A stretch of DNA of 64,000 nucleotides from Terrisporobacter sp. (GTDB lineage Bacteria > Bacillota_A > Clostridia > Peptostreptococcales > Peptostreptococcaceae), in contig JARKUZ010000057.1 in the NCBI GenBank assembly GCA_029851945.1, forward strand, positions 124,001 to 188,000, written 5' to 3'. Shown here piece after piece: positions 36,123-44,188 of this stretch. Within the stretch, counting starts at the first letter, position 1; each line of letters opens with the position of its first letter. The translations under genes and the position numbers were made by a program. Below the pieces are notes generated by a model. That model made no database searches. It was not told the origin of the DNA and was given only the letters and a program-made list of their open reading frames with translations.

Positions 36123-37406
36123 ATGGAACCTGTTAGTAGTATTTACTTTTTTATCATGCTAGCAGCAGCTAGTATAGCAATATTACTATTTAGATATACA
36201 GTAACTTTAAGAAGATTTTTAAATAGTTTCATAAAAATATCTAATAAAGTTAGTAATAAAGAATTTCATAGCAGATTACAAACATCAGCTAGAGGTGAGT
36301 TAGGAGAACTTAGTAGGAATTTTAATTTTATGATGGAAACTATGGAAAATACTATTGAAGAAGTTGAATATAAGCATCTTCAGTTGACATCAGTTTTAAA
36401 AAGTATATCTCATGGGATATTGGTAATAGACATATACGGGAATATTATTTTAATAAATGATGAAGCTAGAAATATAATAAAGAGTAAAACTAGAGGAAAT
36501 GAAGAAGGCAAAAATATTAAACAAGTTATAAATGTAGAGGCAATTTTAAAAGAAGTTGAAAGATATGTAGGAAGTAAAGAAAGTGAAAATAGCAATTTAA
36601 CATTAGAAGATGAGACTGTTTATAAAATAAAGATAGATCCTGTATATCTACAAAATTCTAAAAATGCTATTATAGGTTCTATTATTAATATTGAAAATAT
36701 AACAGAAATAGTTAAATTAGAAAATATGCGTAAAGATTTTGTTGCTAATGTTAGCCACGAATTAAAAACACCTCTAACTTCAATTAATGGATTTGTAGAA
36801 ACATTAATAATGAATGAAAATATAGATATAGATAAAAGGAATAGATTTTTAGCTATAATAAAAAAAGAGTCAGATAGATTGAAGAGATTAATAGAGGATA
36901 TATTACTACTTTCTTCGATTGAAAATAAAAATAATTTAGTAACTGAAAATATTTTACTATACGATGTTTTTAAAGAAGTTTATGAAATGATAAATTATAT
37001 TGCAAAAGAAAAAGATATAATTATATCCTATAACTTTGAAGATGAAAAAATCGTAGTAGAAGCATACGGAGATTACCTTAAGCAAATGTTCTTAAATTTA
37101 ATTGATAATGCAGTTAAATATACTCCAGCAGGTGGAGAGGTAATAATAAATCAATATACAAAATATGATGAGATATTTATAGAAGTTATAGATAATGGTA
37201 TTGGTATACCTAAAGAAGATATAGATAAAATATTCCAAAGATTTTATAGAGTAGATAAAGCAAGAAGTAGATCTGTAGGAGGTACAGGATTAGGTCTTGC
37301 TATAACTAAGCACATAGTGAACTCTTTAAAAGGAAGAATCTGCGTAGAAAGTGAATTCAAAAAGGGTAGTAAGTTCATAGTCGCATTACCGAAAAAAATT
37401 TCCTAG
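36123..37406 (+). CDS. Sensor histidine kinase with single N-terminal helix (PhoR/PnpS-like)
   Basis: Cognate kinase of the preceding regulator. Order of domains: one membrane helix (about residues 8-24), HAMP-like linker (25-80), PAS domain (85-190, VLKSISHGILVIDIYGN), HisKA with H212 in NVSHELKTPLTS, and HATPase with DNAVKYTPAGG, DNGIGIPKED and GGTGLGLAITKHI. The usual second helix and extracytoplasmic sensor domain are absent, so signals must come from the membrane or the PAS domain. 427 aa. The last codons lie within the terminator stem. Confidence 0.92.
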   Translation: MEPVSSIYFFIMLAAASIAILLFRYTVTLRRFLNSFIKISNKVSNKEFHSRLQTSARGELGELSRNFNFMMETMENTIEEVEYKHLQLTSVLKSISHGILVIDIYGNIILINDEARNIIKSKTRGNEEGKNIKQVINVEAILKEVERYVGSKESENSNLTLEDETVYKIKIDPVYLQNSKNAIIGSIINIENITEIVKLENMRKDFVANVSHELKTPLTSINGFVETLIMNENIDIDKRNRFLAIIKKESDRLKRLIEDILLLSSIENKNNLVTENILLYDVFKEVYEMINYIAKEKDIIISYNFEDEKIVVEAYGDYLKQMFLNLIDNAVKYTPAGGEVIINQYTKYDEIFIEVIDNGIGIPKEDIDKIFQRFYRVDKARSRSVGGTGLGLAITKHIVNSLKGRICVESEFKKGSKFIVALPKKIS

Positions 37407-37427
37407 ATTAATAGGAAATTTTTTTTT
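37392..37427 (+). terminator. Terminator overlapping the kinase stop
   Basis: 14-bp stem AAAAAAATTTCCTA / TAGGAAATTTTTTT; the left arm encodes the kinase C-terminus. Confidence 0.9.
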
Positions 37428-37509
37428 GTTTTTGCACAAACTAAATTTATGAAATTTTAATTAAAGAATTAAAGTTTAACTATAGAAACTATTAGGAGGA
37501 TTTAGATTT

Positions 37510-38451
37510 ATGAACGATAGCCAAATAAATGATGCTCTATTTAGACATGCTTTTATAGCAGCTATGATAATTGGTACTTTGTGCAGATTTTTCTTATTAA
37601 GAGTTAAAGATAATCAATACCCTACAACACCGCAGGACTACATAGAGCAGATAATTATTGCATCTCTCTCTGCTTCACTTGGAGCTGTAGCTTTTCCTGC
37701 ACTTATAGATAAAGAATTTTCAGCTTTGACATTTTTAGCAGTAGGCATACAACAATTTCAAGGTCTGGCACAACAAGAAAAAATAACCTTAGAAAATACA
37801 GATGCAGAGGAATTAGTGAGTAAAGGAGAGCCATATATTGATGTAATAGCTAACACATATGAAGTGAGAAGTTATGTAAGTCTATTTTCAGCATTAATTG
37901 CTTCCATAACGTACATTTATATAGCTAGAAAATATGATGCTGATGCTTTGATTTGCACTACTTTTGCTACACTTGGAGGTATTATAGTAGCTCTTATATT
38001 TAGAAGAATATTAAGACGAAGTAGTATAAAAGATGTTGCAGATATTTATCCTGCTAAAATTTCATTTGATGGCCCCATATTAAAAGTAAATGATATAGTT
38101 ATGACCAATATCGGTCTAAAAGATACTAGAAAAAAATACTTAGAAAAAGGAATAGCTATTGAAATAGTACCTAAAGATATGTCTAGTTTTGGAATAATAA
38201 ATGATATTGGAGAACAAAGAGCTATTATGCATAATATTTATTTACATATGGGAATAGATAAAGATGTTGATGAGACGGATATAAAAACAATTGCAAGAAC
38301 TAATTTAGATAGAAAGTCAGTGGTAATAGTTACAATTCCTTTATTAAGGGATGAAGTAAAACTTATTCAAGTTGCAGAAAGTGCACCTATATTAGATACA
38401 GCAAAAGGAAAACAAAGTGCATATAAGAAAAAACCTGTATTTTTTAAATAA
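37510..38451 (+). CDS. YIEGIA-family membrane protein, paralogue 1
   Basis: 313 residues with about four membrane helices in the first half (AFIAAMIIGTLCRFFLL; IIASLSASLGAVAFPALI; a pair near 135-175) and a cytosolic C-terminal domain. The family name motif appears as YLEKGIAIEI. Other conserved points are QYPTTPQDYI, YEVRSY, RRILRRSSIKDVAD and GEQRAIMHNIY. YIEGIA proteins occur mainly in endospore-forming Clostridia, and no biochemical function is established that I can cite. AGGAGG site before ATG. Followed by a paralogue and by the small partner gene. Confidence 0.85.
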   Translation: MNDSQINDALFRHAFIAAMIIGTLCRFFLLRVKDNQYPTTPQDYIEQIIIASLSASLGAVAFPALIDKEFSALTFLAVGIQQFQGLAQQEKITLENTDAEELVSKGEPYIDVIANTYEVRSYVSLFSALIASITYIYIARKYDADALICTTFATLGGIIVALIFRRILRRSSIKDVADIYPAKISFDGPILKVNDIVMTNIGLKDTRKKYLEKGIAIEIVPKDMSSFGIINDIGEQRAIMHNIYLHMGIDKDVDETDIKTIARTNLDRKSVVIVTIPLLRDEVKLIQVAESAPILDTAKGKQSAYKKKPVFFK

Positions 38452-38472
38452 GTGATTAAAAGAGGTGGTTAA

Positions 38473-39405
38473 ATGGATAAAATATTTTTTATAGGAATTA
38501 TAATAGGAGTTGTTTCAAGATTAATAATGTTAAATCTAGATCAAAAGCAATATCCAACACAGCCTAATATATTAGTATCACAAATTGTACTTGCTTTTGT
38601 TGCATCATCCTTAGGTGCATTATTAATACCTGCTCTTATGAGTAGATCTTATACATCTATTACTTTTTTATCCTTAGCAGCAGAGCAATTTAGACAAGTA
38701 AGAAGTAATAGGAGAGATACTTTAGAAAGTTTAGAAGGTACACAGTTAGTTACAAGAGGAAATTCTTTTATAGAAGAAGTATGTAGAACTTATGAAATAA
38801 GAAACTATATGTGTATTGTAACTTCATTTCTAACTGTTACAGTTTTTTATATATTGATAGGTGAATTTAATATGACTGATAATCCAGCCATATTAATAAG
38901 TACTATAAGTGGTATTGTAACTGCTCTTGTATTTAGAAAACTTTTATCAAGACAAAGTATAGGAGATATAGCAGAAGTATCAATAGTAGATATTAAATTT
39001 GTTGATGAAACTATATTACAAGTAGGTAGTTTAAAAGGAATAACAAATATAGGTTTAAAAAAAGATAGAGATAGATACTTAAAAGAAGGTGTGGGAATAG
39101 AAATAAGACCTAAAAATAATAGTTATACCAATGCCGGAATACTTAATCATCCTGGTCAAAGACAAGCTATTTGTTATAATCTTTATTCAAGAATGGGTGT
39201 ATTGAGAGAGGTAAATGAACCAGCTTTTTCTCCTCTGCCAAGAAAAGATCCAAATACACAATGTATTTTGATGGCTTTTATTCCTATGGTAAAAGATGAG
39301 AGAAAGATAATTGAAGCTGTGAAATCATGTCCTATACTTGCAAGTGCAAGAGGTAAAAATTTAGCTTTAAAAAATATGAGTATATTAGGAAAGGAAAATG
39401 AGTAA
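38473..39405 (+). CDS. YIEGIA-family membrane protein, paralogue 2
   Basis: 310 residues, same design as its neighbour: N-terminal helices (FFIGIIIGVVSRLIML; FVASSLGALLIPAL), QYPTQPNILV, YEIRNY, RKLLSRQSIGDIAE, NIGLKKDRDRYLKEGVGIEI, GQRQAICYNLY. The eponymous motif is less well kept (YLKEGVGIEI) than in paralogue 1, so the copies may have specialised. It ends in a longer C-terminus with FSPLPRKDPNTQC. Co-directional, 21 bases after paralogue 1, and immediately abutting the next gene. Confidence 0.83.
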   Translation: MDKIFFIGIIIGVVSRLIMLNLDQKQYPTQPNILVSQIVLAFVASSLGALLIPALMSRSYTSITFLSLAAEQFRQVRSNRRDTLESLEGTQLVTRGNSFIEEVCRTYEIRNYMCIVTSFLTVTVFYILIGEFNMTDNPAILISTISGIVTALVFRKLLSRQSIGDIAEVSIVDIKFVDETILQVGSLKGITNIGLKKDRDRYLKEGVGIEIRPKNNSYTNAGILNHPGQRQAICYNLYSRMGVLREVNEPAFSPLPRKDPNTQCILMAFIPMVKDERKIIEAVKSCPILASARGKNLALKNMSILGKENE

Positions 39406-39606
39406 ATGGGAAAAGATGTGGGTATTAATTCATATACACTAGCAGTAATAACAACTGACAAGAACATGAATACAGTAGGTGGATGTCCTATATTTTATGC
39501 AAATGATGATGATGACCTACAAAATAAAGCAATGCTAATGGCAAAATGTGTAGACGGTATGGTGCATCAAATCTCTGATGAAGTTCTAATAGTGGTAAGA
39601 CATTAA
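39406..39606 (+). CDS. Small partner ('capping complex subunit') of YIEGIA
   Basis: 66-residue soluble protein beginning GINSYTLAVITTDKN, with GGCPIFYANDDDD, NKAMLMAKCVDGMVHQ and ending DEVLIVVRH. I recognise this as the small family annotated alongside YIEGIA proteins; the name reflects a predicted complex, not a proven function. ATG directly follows the TAA of paralogue 2, with AAGGA inside the upstream gene, so translation is probably coupled. Ends the three-gene unit before a terminator. Confidence 0.78.
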   Translation: MGKDVGINSYTLAVITTDKNMNTVGGCPIFYANDDDDLQNKAMLMAKCVDGMVHQISDEVLIVVRH

Positions 39607-39628
39607 GGTACCTAAAGGGTGCCTTTTT
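39605..39628 (+). terminator. Terminator after YIEGIA unit
   Basis: 8-bp stem AAGGTACC / GGTGCCTT (one T-G wobble), with a T-run, overlapping the end of the last gene. Confidence 0.78.
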
Positions 39629-39659
39629 GTATATAAATCTAATTTAGAGTGGATACAAG

Positions 39660-39688
39660 TTGACTAATTTTTTTAAATCATGTATGAT
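39660..39688 (+). promoter_or_regulatory. Promoter of DUF512 gene-der operon
   Basis: TTGACT (39660-39665), 17-base spacer, TATGAT (39683-39688); about 65 bases upstream of the gene. Confidence 0.7.
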
Positions 39689-39752
39689 AAGATGATGTAT
39701 TTACATCTATAATTAGATAATACATTTAATTGGAAAAGTGGTGAATCATAAT

Positions 39753-41081
39753 ATGGAAGTTAATGTAAAAAATATAAATAATTTAATTAGTAAGGTTTAT
39801 AAAGATAGCATAGCTGACGAATTAGGAATAGAAGTAGGAGATATACTTTTATCCGTAAATAATGAAAGAGTTGAAGATATAATTCAATACAAATTTTTAA
39901 TAAGTGATGAATATATCGAACTTGAAATTCAAAAGCCAAATGGCAGAATTTACTTATATGAAATTGAAAAAGATTACGACGAAGAATTAGGAATAGAATT
40001 TACTAACCCAATAATAGATAAAGCTAAAAGTTGTAGAAATAAATGTGTATTTTGTTTTATAGATCAACTTCCTAAAGGAATGAGAGAGACTCTTTATTTT
40101 AAAGATGATGACTCAAGATTATCTTTTTTACAAGGTAACTTTGTTACTTTAACTAATATGAGCGAAGATGATATAAACAATATAATAAGATATAGGATTA
40201 GTCCTATAAATATTTCTGTACATACGACAAATCCTGAATTAAGAAGAAAAATGATTAATAATAAATTTGCAGGAAAATTAATTGATATAATGAGAAGATT
40301 AGCAGATGCAGGAATAGAAATGAATGCTCAGATAGTATTATGTCCAGGATATAATGACAAAGAGGAATTAGAAAGAACACTAGAAGATTTAGCTAGTCTT
40401 AGTCCTTATGTTCATAGTGCGGCAATAGTTCCAGTAGGAATTACTAGGTATAGAAACAATCTTGCTAAGCTTGAAATATTTGACGAAAATAGTGCAGGTG
40501 AAACTATTGACCAAGTTCATAAGCTTCAAGAAAAATATCTTAAGGAATTAAATACTAGATTTGCATTTTTATCTGATGAGTTTTATATTATTGCAAAAAG
40601 GCCATTATTAAAATATGATGAGTATGAGGGATTTGTTCAATTTGAAGACGGTGTTGGTATGATAACTAAAATGGGAACAGAAATTGTTAATTATCTAGAT
40701 ACTATTACAGGGGAAAGATTAGACAAAACAAAAAAAGTTTCTATAGCAACAGGAAAATCTGCATATGAATTTATGTTCCATATGGCTAATCGAATAATGG
40801 AGAAGTTTAAAAATATTGAAATTAATGTATATAGAATAAAAAATAACTTCTTTGGTGAAACAATAACCGTAAGTGGTCTTTTAACAGCTAGTGATTTAAT
40901 TGACCAATTAAAAGATGAAGACTTAGGAGAGACTTTATATATAACTAGGTCTATGCTGAAAGCAGATGAAGAAATTTTCTTAGATAATATGACGTTAAAA
41001 GAATTAGAGGAAAAGTTAAACATTGAAGTTGTACCATGTAAAAATGAAGGAATAGATGTGGTAGACAAACTAACTAAATAG
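39753..41081 (+). CDS. PDZ - radical SAM-like - DUF512 iron-sulfur protein
   Basis: 442-residue protein of the clostridial/cyanobacterial DUF512 family. The N-terminus is PDZ-like (SIADELGIEVGDILLSVNNE), followed by a CxxxCxxC cluster motif in AKSCRNKCVFCFIDQ characteristic of radical SAM enzymes, a barrel region (NISVHTTNPELRRKM, CPGYNDKEELERTL), and the C-terminal DUF512 domain. Substrate unknown. It regularly precedes der in Clostridia, as here (15 bases). Start chosen at ATG 39753; the GTGs at 39738 and 39741 coincide with the AAGTGGTGA ribosome site. Confidence 0.88.
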   Translation: MEVNVKNINNLISKVYKDSIADELGIEVGDILLSVNNERVEDIIQYKFLISDEYIELEIQKPNGRIYLYEIEKDYDEELGIEFTNPIIDKAKSCRNKCVFCFIDQLPKGMRETLYFKDDDSRLSFLQGNFVTLTNMSEDDINNIIRYRISPINISVHTTNPELRRKMINNKFAGKLIDIMRRLADAGIEMNAQIVLCPGYNDKEELERTLEDLASLSPYVHSAAIVPVGITRYRNNLAKLEIFDENSAGETIDQVHKLQEKYLKELNTRFAFLSDEFYIIAKRPLLKYDEYEGFVQFEDGVGMITKMGTEIVNYLDTITGERLDKTKKVSIATGKSAYEFMFHMANRIMEKFKNIEINVYRIKNNFFGETITVSGLLTASDLIDQLKDEDLGETLYITRSMLKADEEIFLDNMTLKELEEKLNIEVVPCKNEGIDVVDKLTK

Positions 41082-41095
41082 GAAGGAGAATTAAT

Positions 41096-42421
41096 ATGGA
41101 TAATAGACCCATAGTTGCAGTAGTAGGAAGACCAAATGTTGGCAAATCTACTCTATTTAATAAATTAGCAGGAAAAAGAATATCGATAGTAGAAGACACT
41201 CCAGGTGTTACTAGAGATAGAATTTTTACAGAAGTAGAATGGTTAAATAAATATTTTACCTTAATAGATACAGGGGGAATTGAACCTGAAAATGATGACA
41301 TAATATTAACTCAAATGAGAAATCAAGCAATGCTTGCTATGGATATGGCTCATGTAATAGTATTTGTTGTTGATGGTAAAAGTGGTATAACTTCTGCAGA
41401 TAGAGAAGTAGGATTAATGTTAAGAAAAACTAATAAGCCAGTAATATTAGCAGTTAATAAAATCGATAATATGAATTTAGTTGATAATATTTACGATTTT
41501 TATGAATTAGGATTAGGAGAGCCTTATCCAATATCAAGTGCTAACAGTATGGGACTTGGAGATTTATTAGATGAAATAGTTGAGAATTTTCCAGAAGGAT
41601 TAAATACAGAGTATAACGAAGATATAATAAGAGTTGCTATAACAGGGAAACCTAATGCAGGTAAGAGTTCAATACTTAATAAAATATTAGGAGAAGATAG
41701 AGTTATAGTAAGTCCAATTGCAGGAACTACTAGAGATGCAGTTGATACATATTTCGAAAAAGGAGATCAACAATATCTTTTAATAGATACGGCAGGAATT
41801 AGAAGAAAAAGTAAAGTATACGAAAGAGTTGAAAAATTCTCTGTACTTAGATCTATGAGTGCAGTTTCTAGAGCAGATGTTGTATTAATAGTTATAGATG
41901 CTACTCAAGGTGTCACAGAACAAGATACAAAAGTTGCCGGTATAGCACATGAAGAAGGAAAAGGATGTATATTTGTAGTAAATAAATGGGACTTAGTAGA
42001 AAAAGATAATAAAACATTAGGAAACTATACTAATGAAATAAGAGACATGTTCCCATTCATGAACTATGCACCAATATTATTCGTATCAGCAGTAACCAAC
42101 CAAAGAATGAATAAAATATTAGATACTGTAGATAAAGTAGCAGCAGAACATTCTAAACGTATAAGTACTTCACAATTAAATGATGTTATAGGGGAAGCTG
42201 TTATGCTTAATCAACCACCATCAGACAAAGGTAAGAGACTTAAAATTTACTACGGTGCTCAAACAGGAGTTAAACCACCTAAAATTACTTTATATATAAA
42301 TAGTAAGGATTTAACTCACTTCTCTTATCAAAGATACTTAGAAAATAAAATAAGAGAAAACTTCGGATTTGAAGGAACATCAATGCAATTTGAATATAAG
42401 GAAAAGGATAGAAAGAGATAA
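41096..42421 (+). CDS. der: Ribosome biogenesis GTPase Der (EngA)
   Basis: Tandem-GTPase needed for 50S assembly. First G domain GRPNVGKSTLFNKL with NKID, second GKPNAGKSSILNKI with NKWD, and a C-terminal KH-like domain (RLKIYYGAQTGVKPPKITLY). 441 aa, typical. Preceded by AGGAAGGAG. Confidence 0.97.
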   Translation: MDNRPIVAVVGRPNVGKSTLFNKLAGKRISIVEDTPGVTRDRIFTEVEWLNKYFTLIDTGGIEPENDDIILTQMRNQAMLAMDMAHVIVFVVDGKSGITSADREVGLMLRKTNKPVILAVNKIDNMNLVDNIYDFYELGLGEPYPISSANSMGLGDLLDEIVENFPEGLNTEYNEDIIRVAITGKPNAGKSSILNKILGEDRVIVSPIAGTTRDAVDTYFEKGDQQYLLIDTAGIRRKSKVYERVEKFSVLRSMSAVSRADVVLIVIDATQGVTEQDTKVAGIAHEEGKGCIFVVNKWDLVEKDNKTLGNYTNEIRDMFPFMNYAPILFVSAVTNQRMNKILDTVDKVAAEHSKRISTSQLNDVIGEAVMLNQPPSDKGKRLKIYYGAQTGVKPPKITLYINSKDLTHFSYQRYLENKIRENFGFEGTSMQFEYKEKDRKR

Positions 42422-42439
42422 AATCTTTAGGGGGCTAAT

Positions 42440-43048
42440 ATGTTAACTTATTTAATTATAATTATAATTGCCTATTTACTTGGTAATATATCAACTTCTT
42501 ATATAGTAGCTAAAAAACTTGCTGGAGTTGATATAAGAACTCAAGGTTCTGGTAATGCTGGCTCTACAAATGTTTTAAGAACACTTGGTAAAAAAGCAGG
42601 AGCATTTACTTTTGTGGGTGATGTCTTAAAAGGTTTTATAGCGGTATGGATTGCTAAAATAATTGCATATGTATTACATATTGATGTTACTATATGTGCT
42701 TACTTAGCTGTAGTAGCTGTAGTACTTGGACATAACTACCCTGTTTTTCTTGGATTTAAAGGGGGCAAAGGAGTAGCAACTTCTTTAGGTTCTATGCTTG
42801 CTATGAATCCAGTAACAGCATTAACTTGTTTAGGTTTTTTTATTATAATAGTGGCATTAACTAAATATGTATCTTTAGGCTCAATACTTGGTATTGGATT
42901 ATCACCAATTTTAATGATAATAAACCATAATTTAAAGGGAGTATGGGTAACCTTATTTTTAACAATATCAGTTGCTTATACTCATAAAGAAAATATTAAA
43001 AGGCTTTTAAATGGTACTGAAAGAAAAATTGGAGAAAAGAAAAACTAA
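42440..43048 (+). CDS. plsY: Acyl-phosphate:glycerol-3-phosphate acyltransferase
   Basis: Membrane acyltransferase that starts phospholipid synthesis by acylating glycerol 3-phosphate with acyl-phosphate. About five helices; motifs GSGNAGSTNVLRTLG and GHNYPVFLGFKGGKGVAT are present, the latter the acyl-phosphate loop. 202 aa. Next to gpsA, which supplies glycerol 3-phosphate. Confidence 0.96.
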   Translation: MLTYLIIIIIAYLLGNISTSYIVAKKLAGVDIRTQGSGNAGSTNVLRTLGKKAGAFTFVGDVLKGFIAVWIAKIIAYVLHIDVTICAYLAVVAVVLGHNYPVFLGFKGGKGVATSLGSMLAMNPVTALTCLGFFIIIVALTKYVSLGSILGIGLSPILMIINHNLKGVWVTLFLTISVAYTHKENIKRLLNGTERKIGEKKN

Positions 43049-43072
43049 ATTACTATATTAGGTGGTGTTTTT

Positions 43073-44098
43073 ATGGAAAAAATGTGTGTTATAGGTGCTG
43101 GAAGTTGGGGGAGTGCACTTGCACTTAGCCTTTATAAAAATGGGCACGATGTACATATGTGGACAAGGGATGTAGAGCAAGTTGAGGAAATCAATGATAC
43201 CAGAGAAAATAGTAAATTCTTACCAGGAACAATTTTCCCAGATGATTTAATTGTCTCTAATCACTTAGAAGAAGTAATTAAAAATAGTAAAATAGTTGTA
43301 CTTGCTGTACCATCTCAAGCTGTGAGAAGTGTATGTAGACAAATTAAGTCATTTATAAACAATAATCAGATAATAGTAGATGTTGCTAAAGGGCTTGAAA
43401 AAGGAACGGGACTTAGATTATCTGAAGTTGTTAAAGAAGAATTACCAGATAATCCTTATGTAACTTTATCAGGGCCATCTCATGCAGAAGAAGTATCTAA
43501 GTTTATGCCAACAACACTAGTTGCAGCATGTGAAGATATAAAATATGCAGAAGAGGTGCAAGATGCATTTATGAGTCCATCTTTAAGGGTTTATACTAAT
43601 CCTGATATAGTAGGAGTAGAACTTGGTGGTGCATTAAAAAATATAATTGCATTTGGTGCAGGAATGTGTGATGGTCTTGGATATGGAGATAATACTAAAG
43701 CTGCACTTATGACAAGAGGTATAAGCGAAATCGGAAGACTTGGGGTAGCAATGGGAGCTAATGTTAATACATTTACAGGTCTTGCTGGGATTGGTGATTT
43801 AATTGTTACTTGTACAAGTATGCATAGTAGAAATCGAAGAGCAGGTATATTAATGGGACAAGGAAAAAGTCTTAAAGAAACATTAGAGGAAGTACAAATG
43901 GTAGTAGAAGGAATAACAGCTACTGAAGTTGCATATAAAGTATCAAGAGAATTAAATATTGATATGCCTATTACAGAAGCTATATATTCAGTTTTATATA
44001 AAGGTGCTAATCCTAATGAAGCAGTATTAGAACTTATGACAAGATCTAAAAAACATGAGATGGAAGAGACGGTTAATAACGGATTATTCCAAAACTGA
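43073..44098 (+). CDS. gpsA: Glycerol-3-phosphate dehydrogenase [NAD(P)+]
   Basis: Reduces dihydroxyacetone phosphate to glycerol 3-phosphate for phospholipids. N-terminal dinucleotide motif VIGAGSWGSALAL, VLAVPSQAVR, LSGPSHAEEVS, catalytic lysine in GALKNIIAFGAGMCDGLGYGDNTKAA, and TGLAGIGDLIVTC. 341 aa. Cytosolic. Downstream lies spoIVA, a pairing also found in Bacillus. Confidence 0.97.
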   Translation: MEKMCVIGAGSWGSALALSLYKNGHDVHMWTRDVEQVEEINDTRENSKFLPGTIFPDDLIVSNHLEEVIKNSKIVVLAVPSQAVRSVCRQIKSFINNNQIIVDVAKGLEKGTGLRLSEVVKEELPDNPYVTLSGPSHAEEVSKFMPTTLVAACEDIKYAEEVQDAFMSPSLRVYTNPDIVGVELGGALKNIIAFGAGMCDGLGYGDNTKAALMTRGISEIGRLGVAMGANVNTFTGLAGIGDLIVTCTSMHSRNRRAGILMGQGKSLKETLEEVQMVVEGITATEVAYKVSRELNIDMPITEAIYSVLYKGANPNEAVLELMTRSKKHEMEETVNNGLFQN

Positions 44099-44135
44099 TT
44101 TTTATTTAATAAGGACAAATATATATGAATAAAAG

Positions 44136-44184
44136 ATTCCCTCCTGAAATATAATTAATTAAGAAATTATATGCAGGAGGGAAT
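44136..44184 (+). promoter_or_regulatory. Long hairpin burying the spoIVA ribosome binding site
   Basis: ATTCCCTCCTG (44136-44146) pairs with CAGGAGGGAAT (44174-44184), and ATATAATT (44149-44156) with AATTATAT (44165-44172). The right arm contains the spoIVA Shine-Dalgarno AGGAGG (44175-44180). No T-run follows, so it is not a terminator. Confidence 0.65.
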
Positions 44185-44188
44185 TATT

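Noticed and set aside
43591..44118. Open frame opposite gpsA
   Set aside because: Antisense to a certain gene with no motif or start signal.
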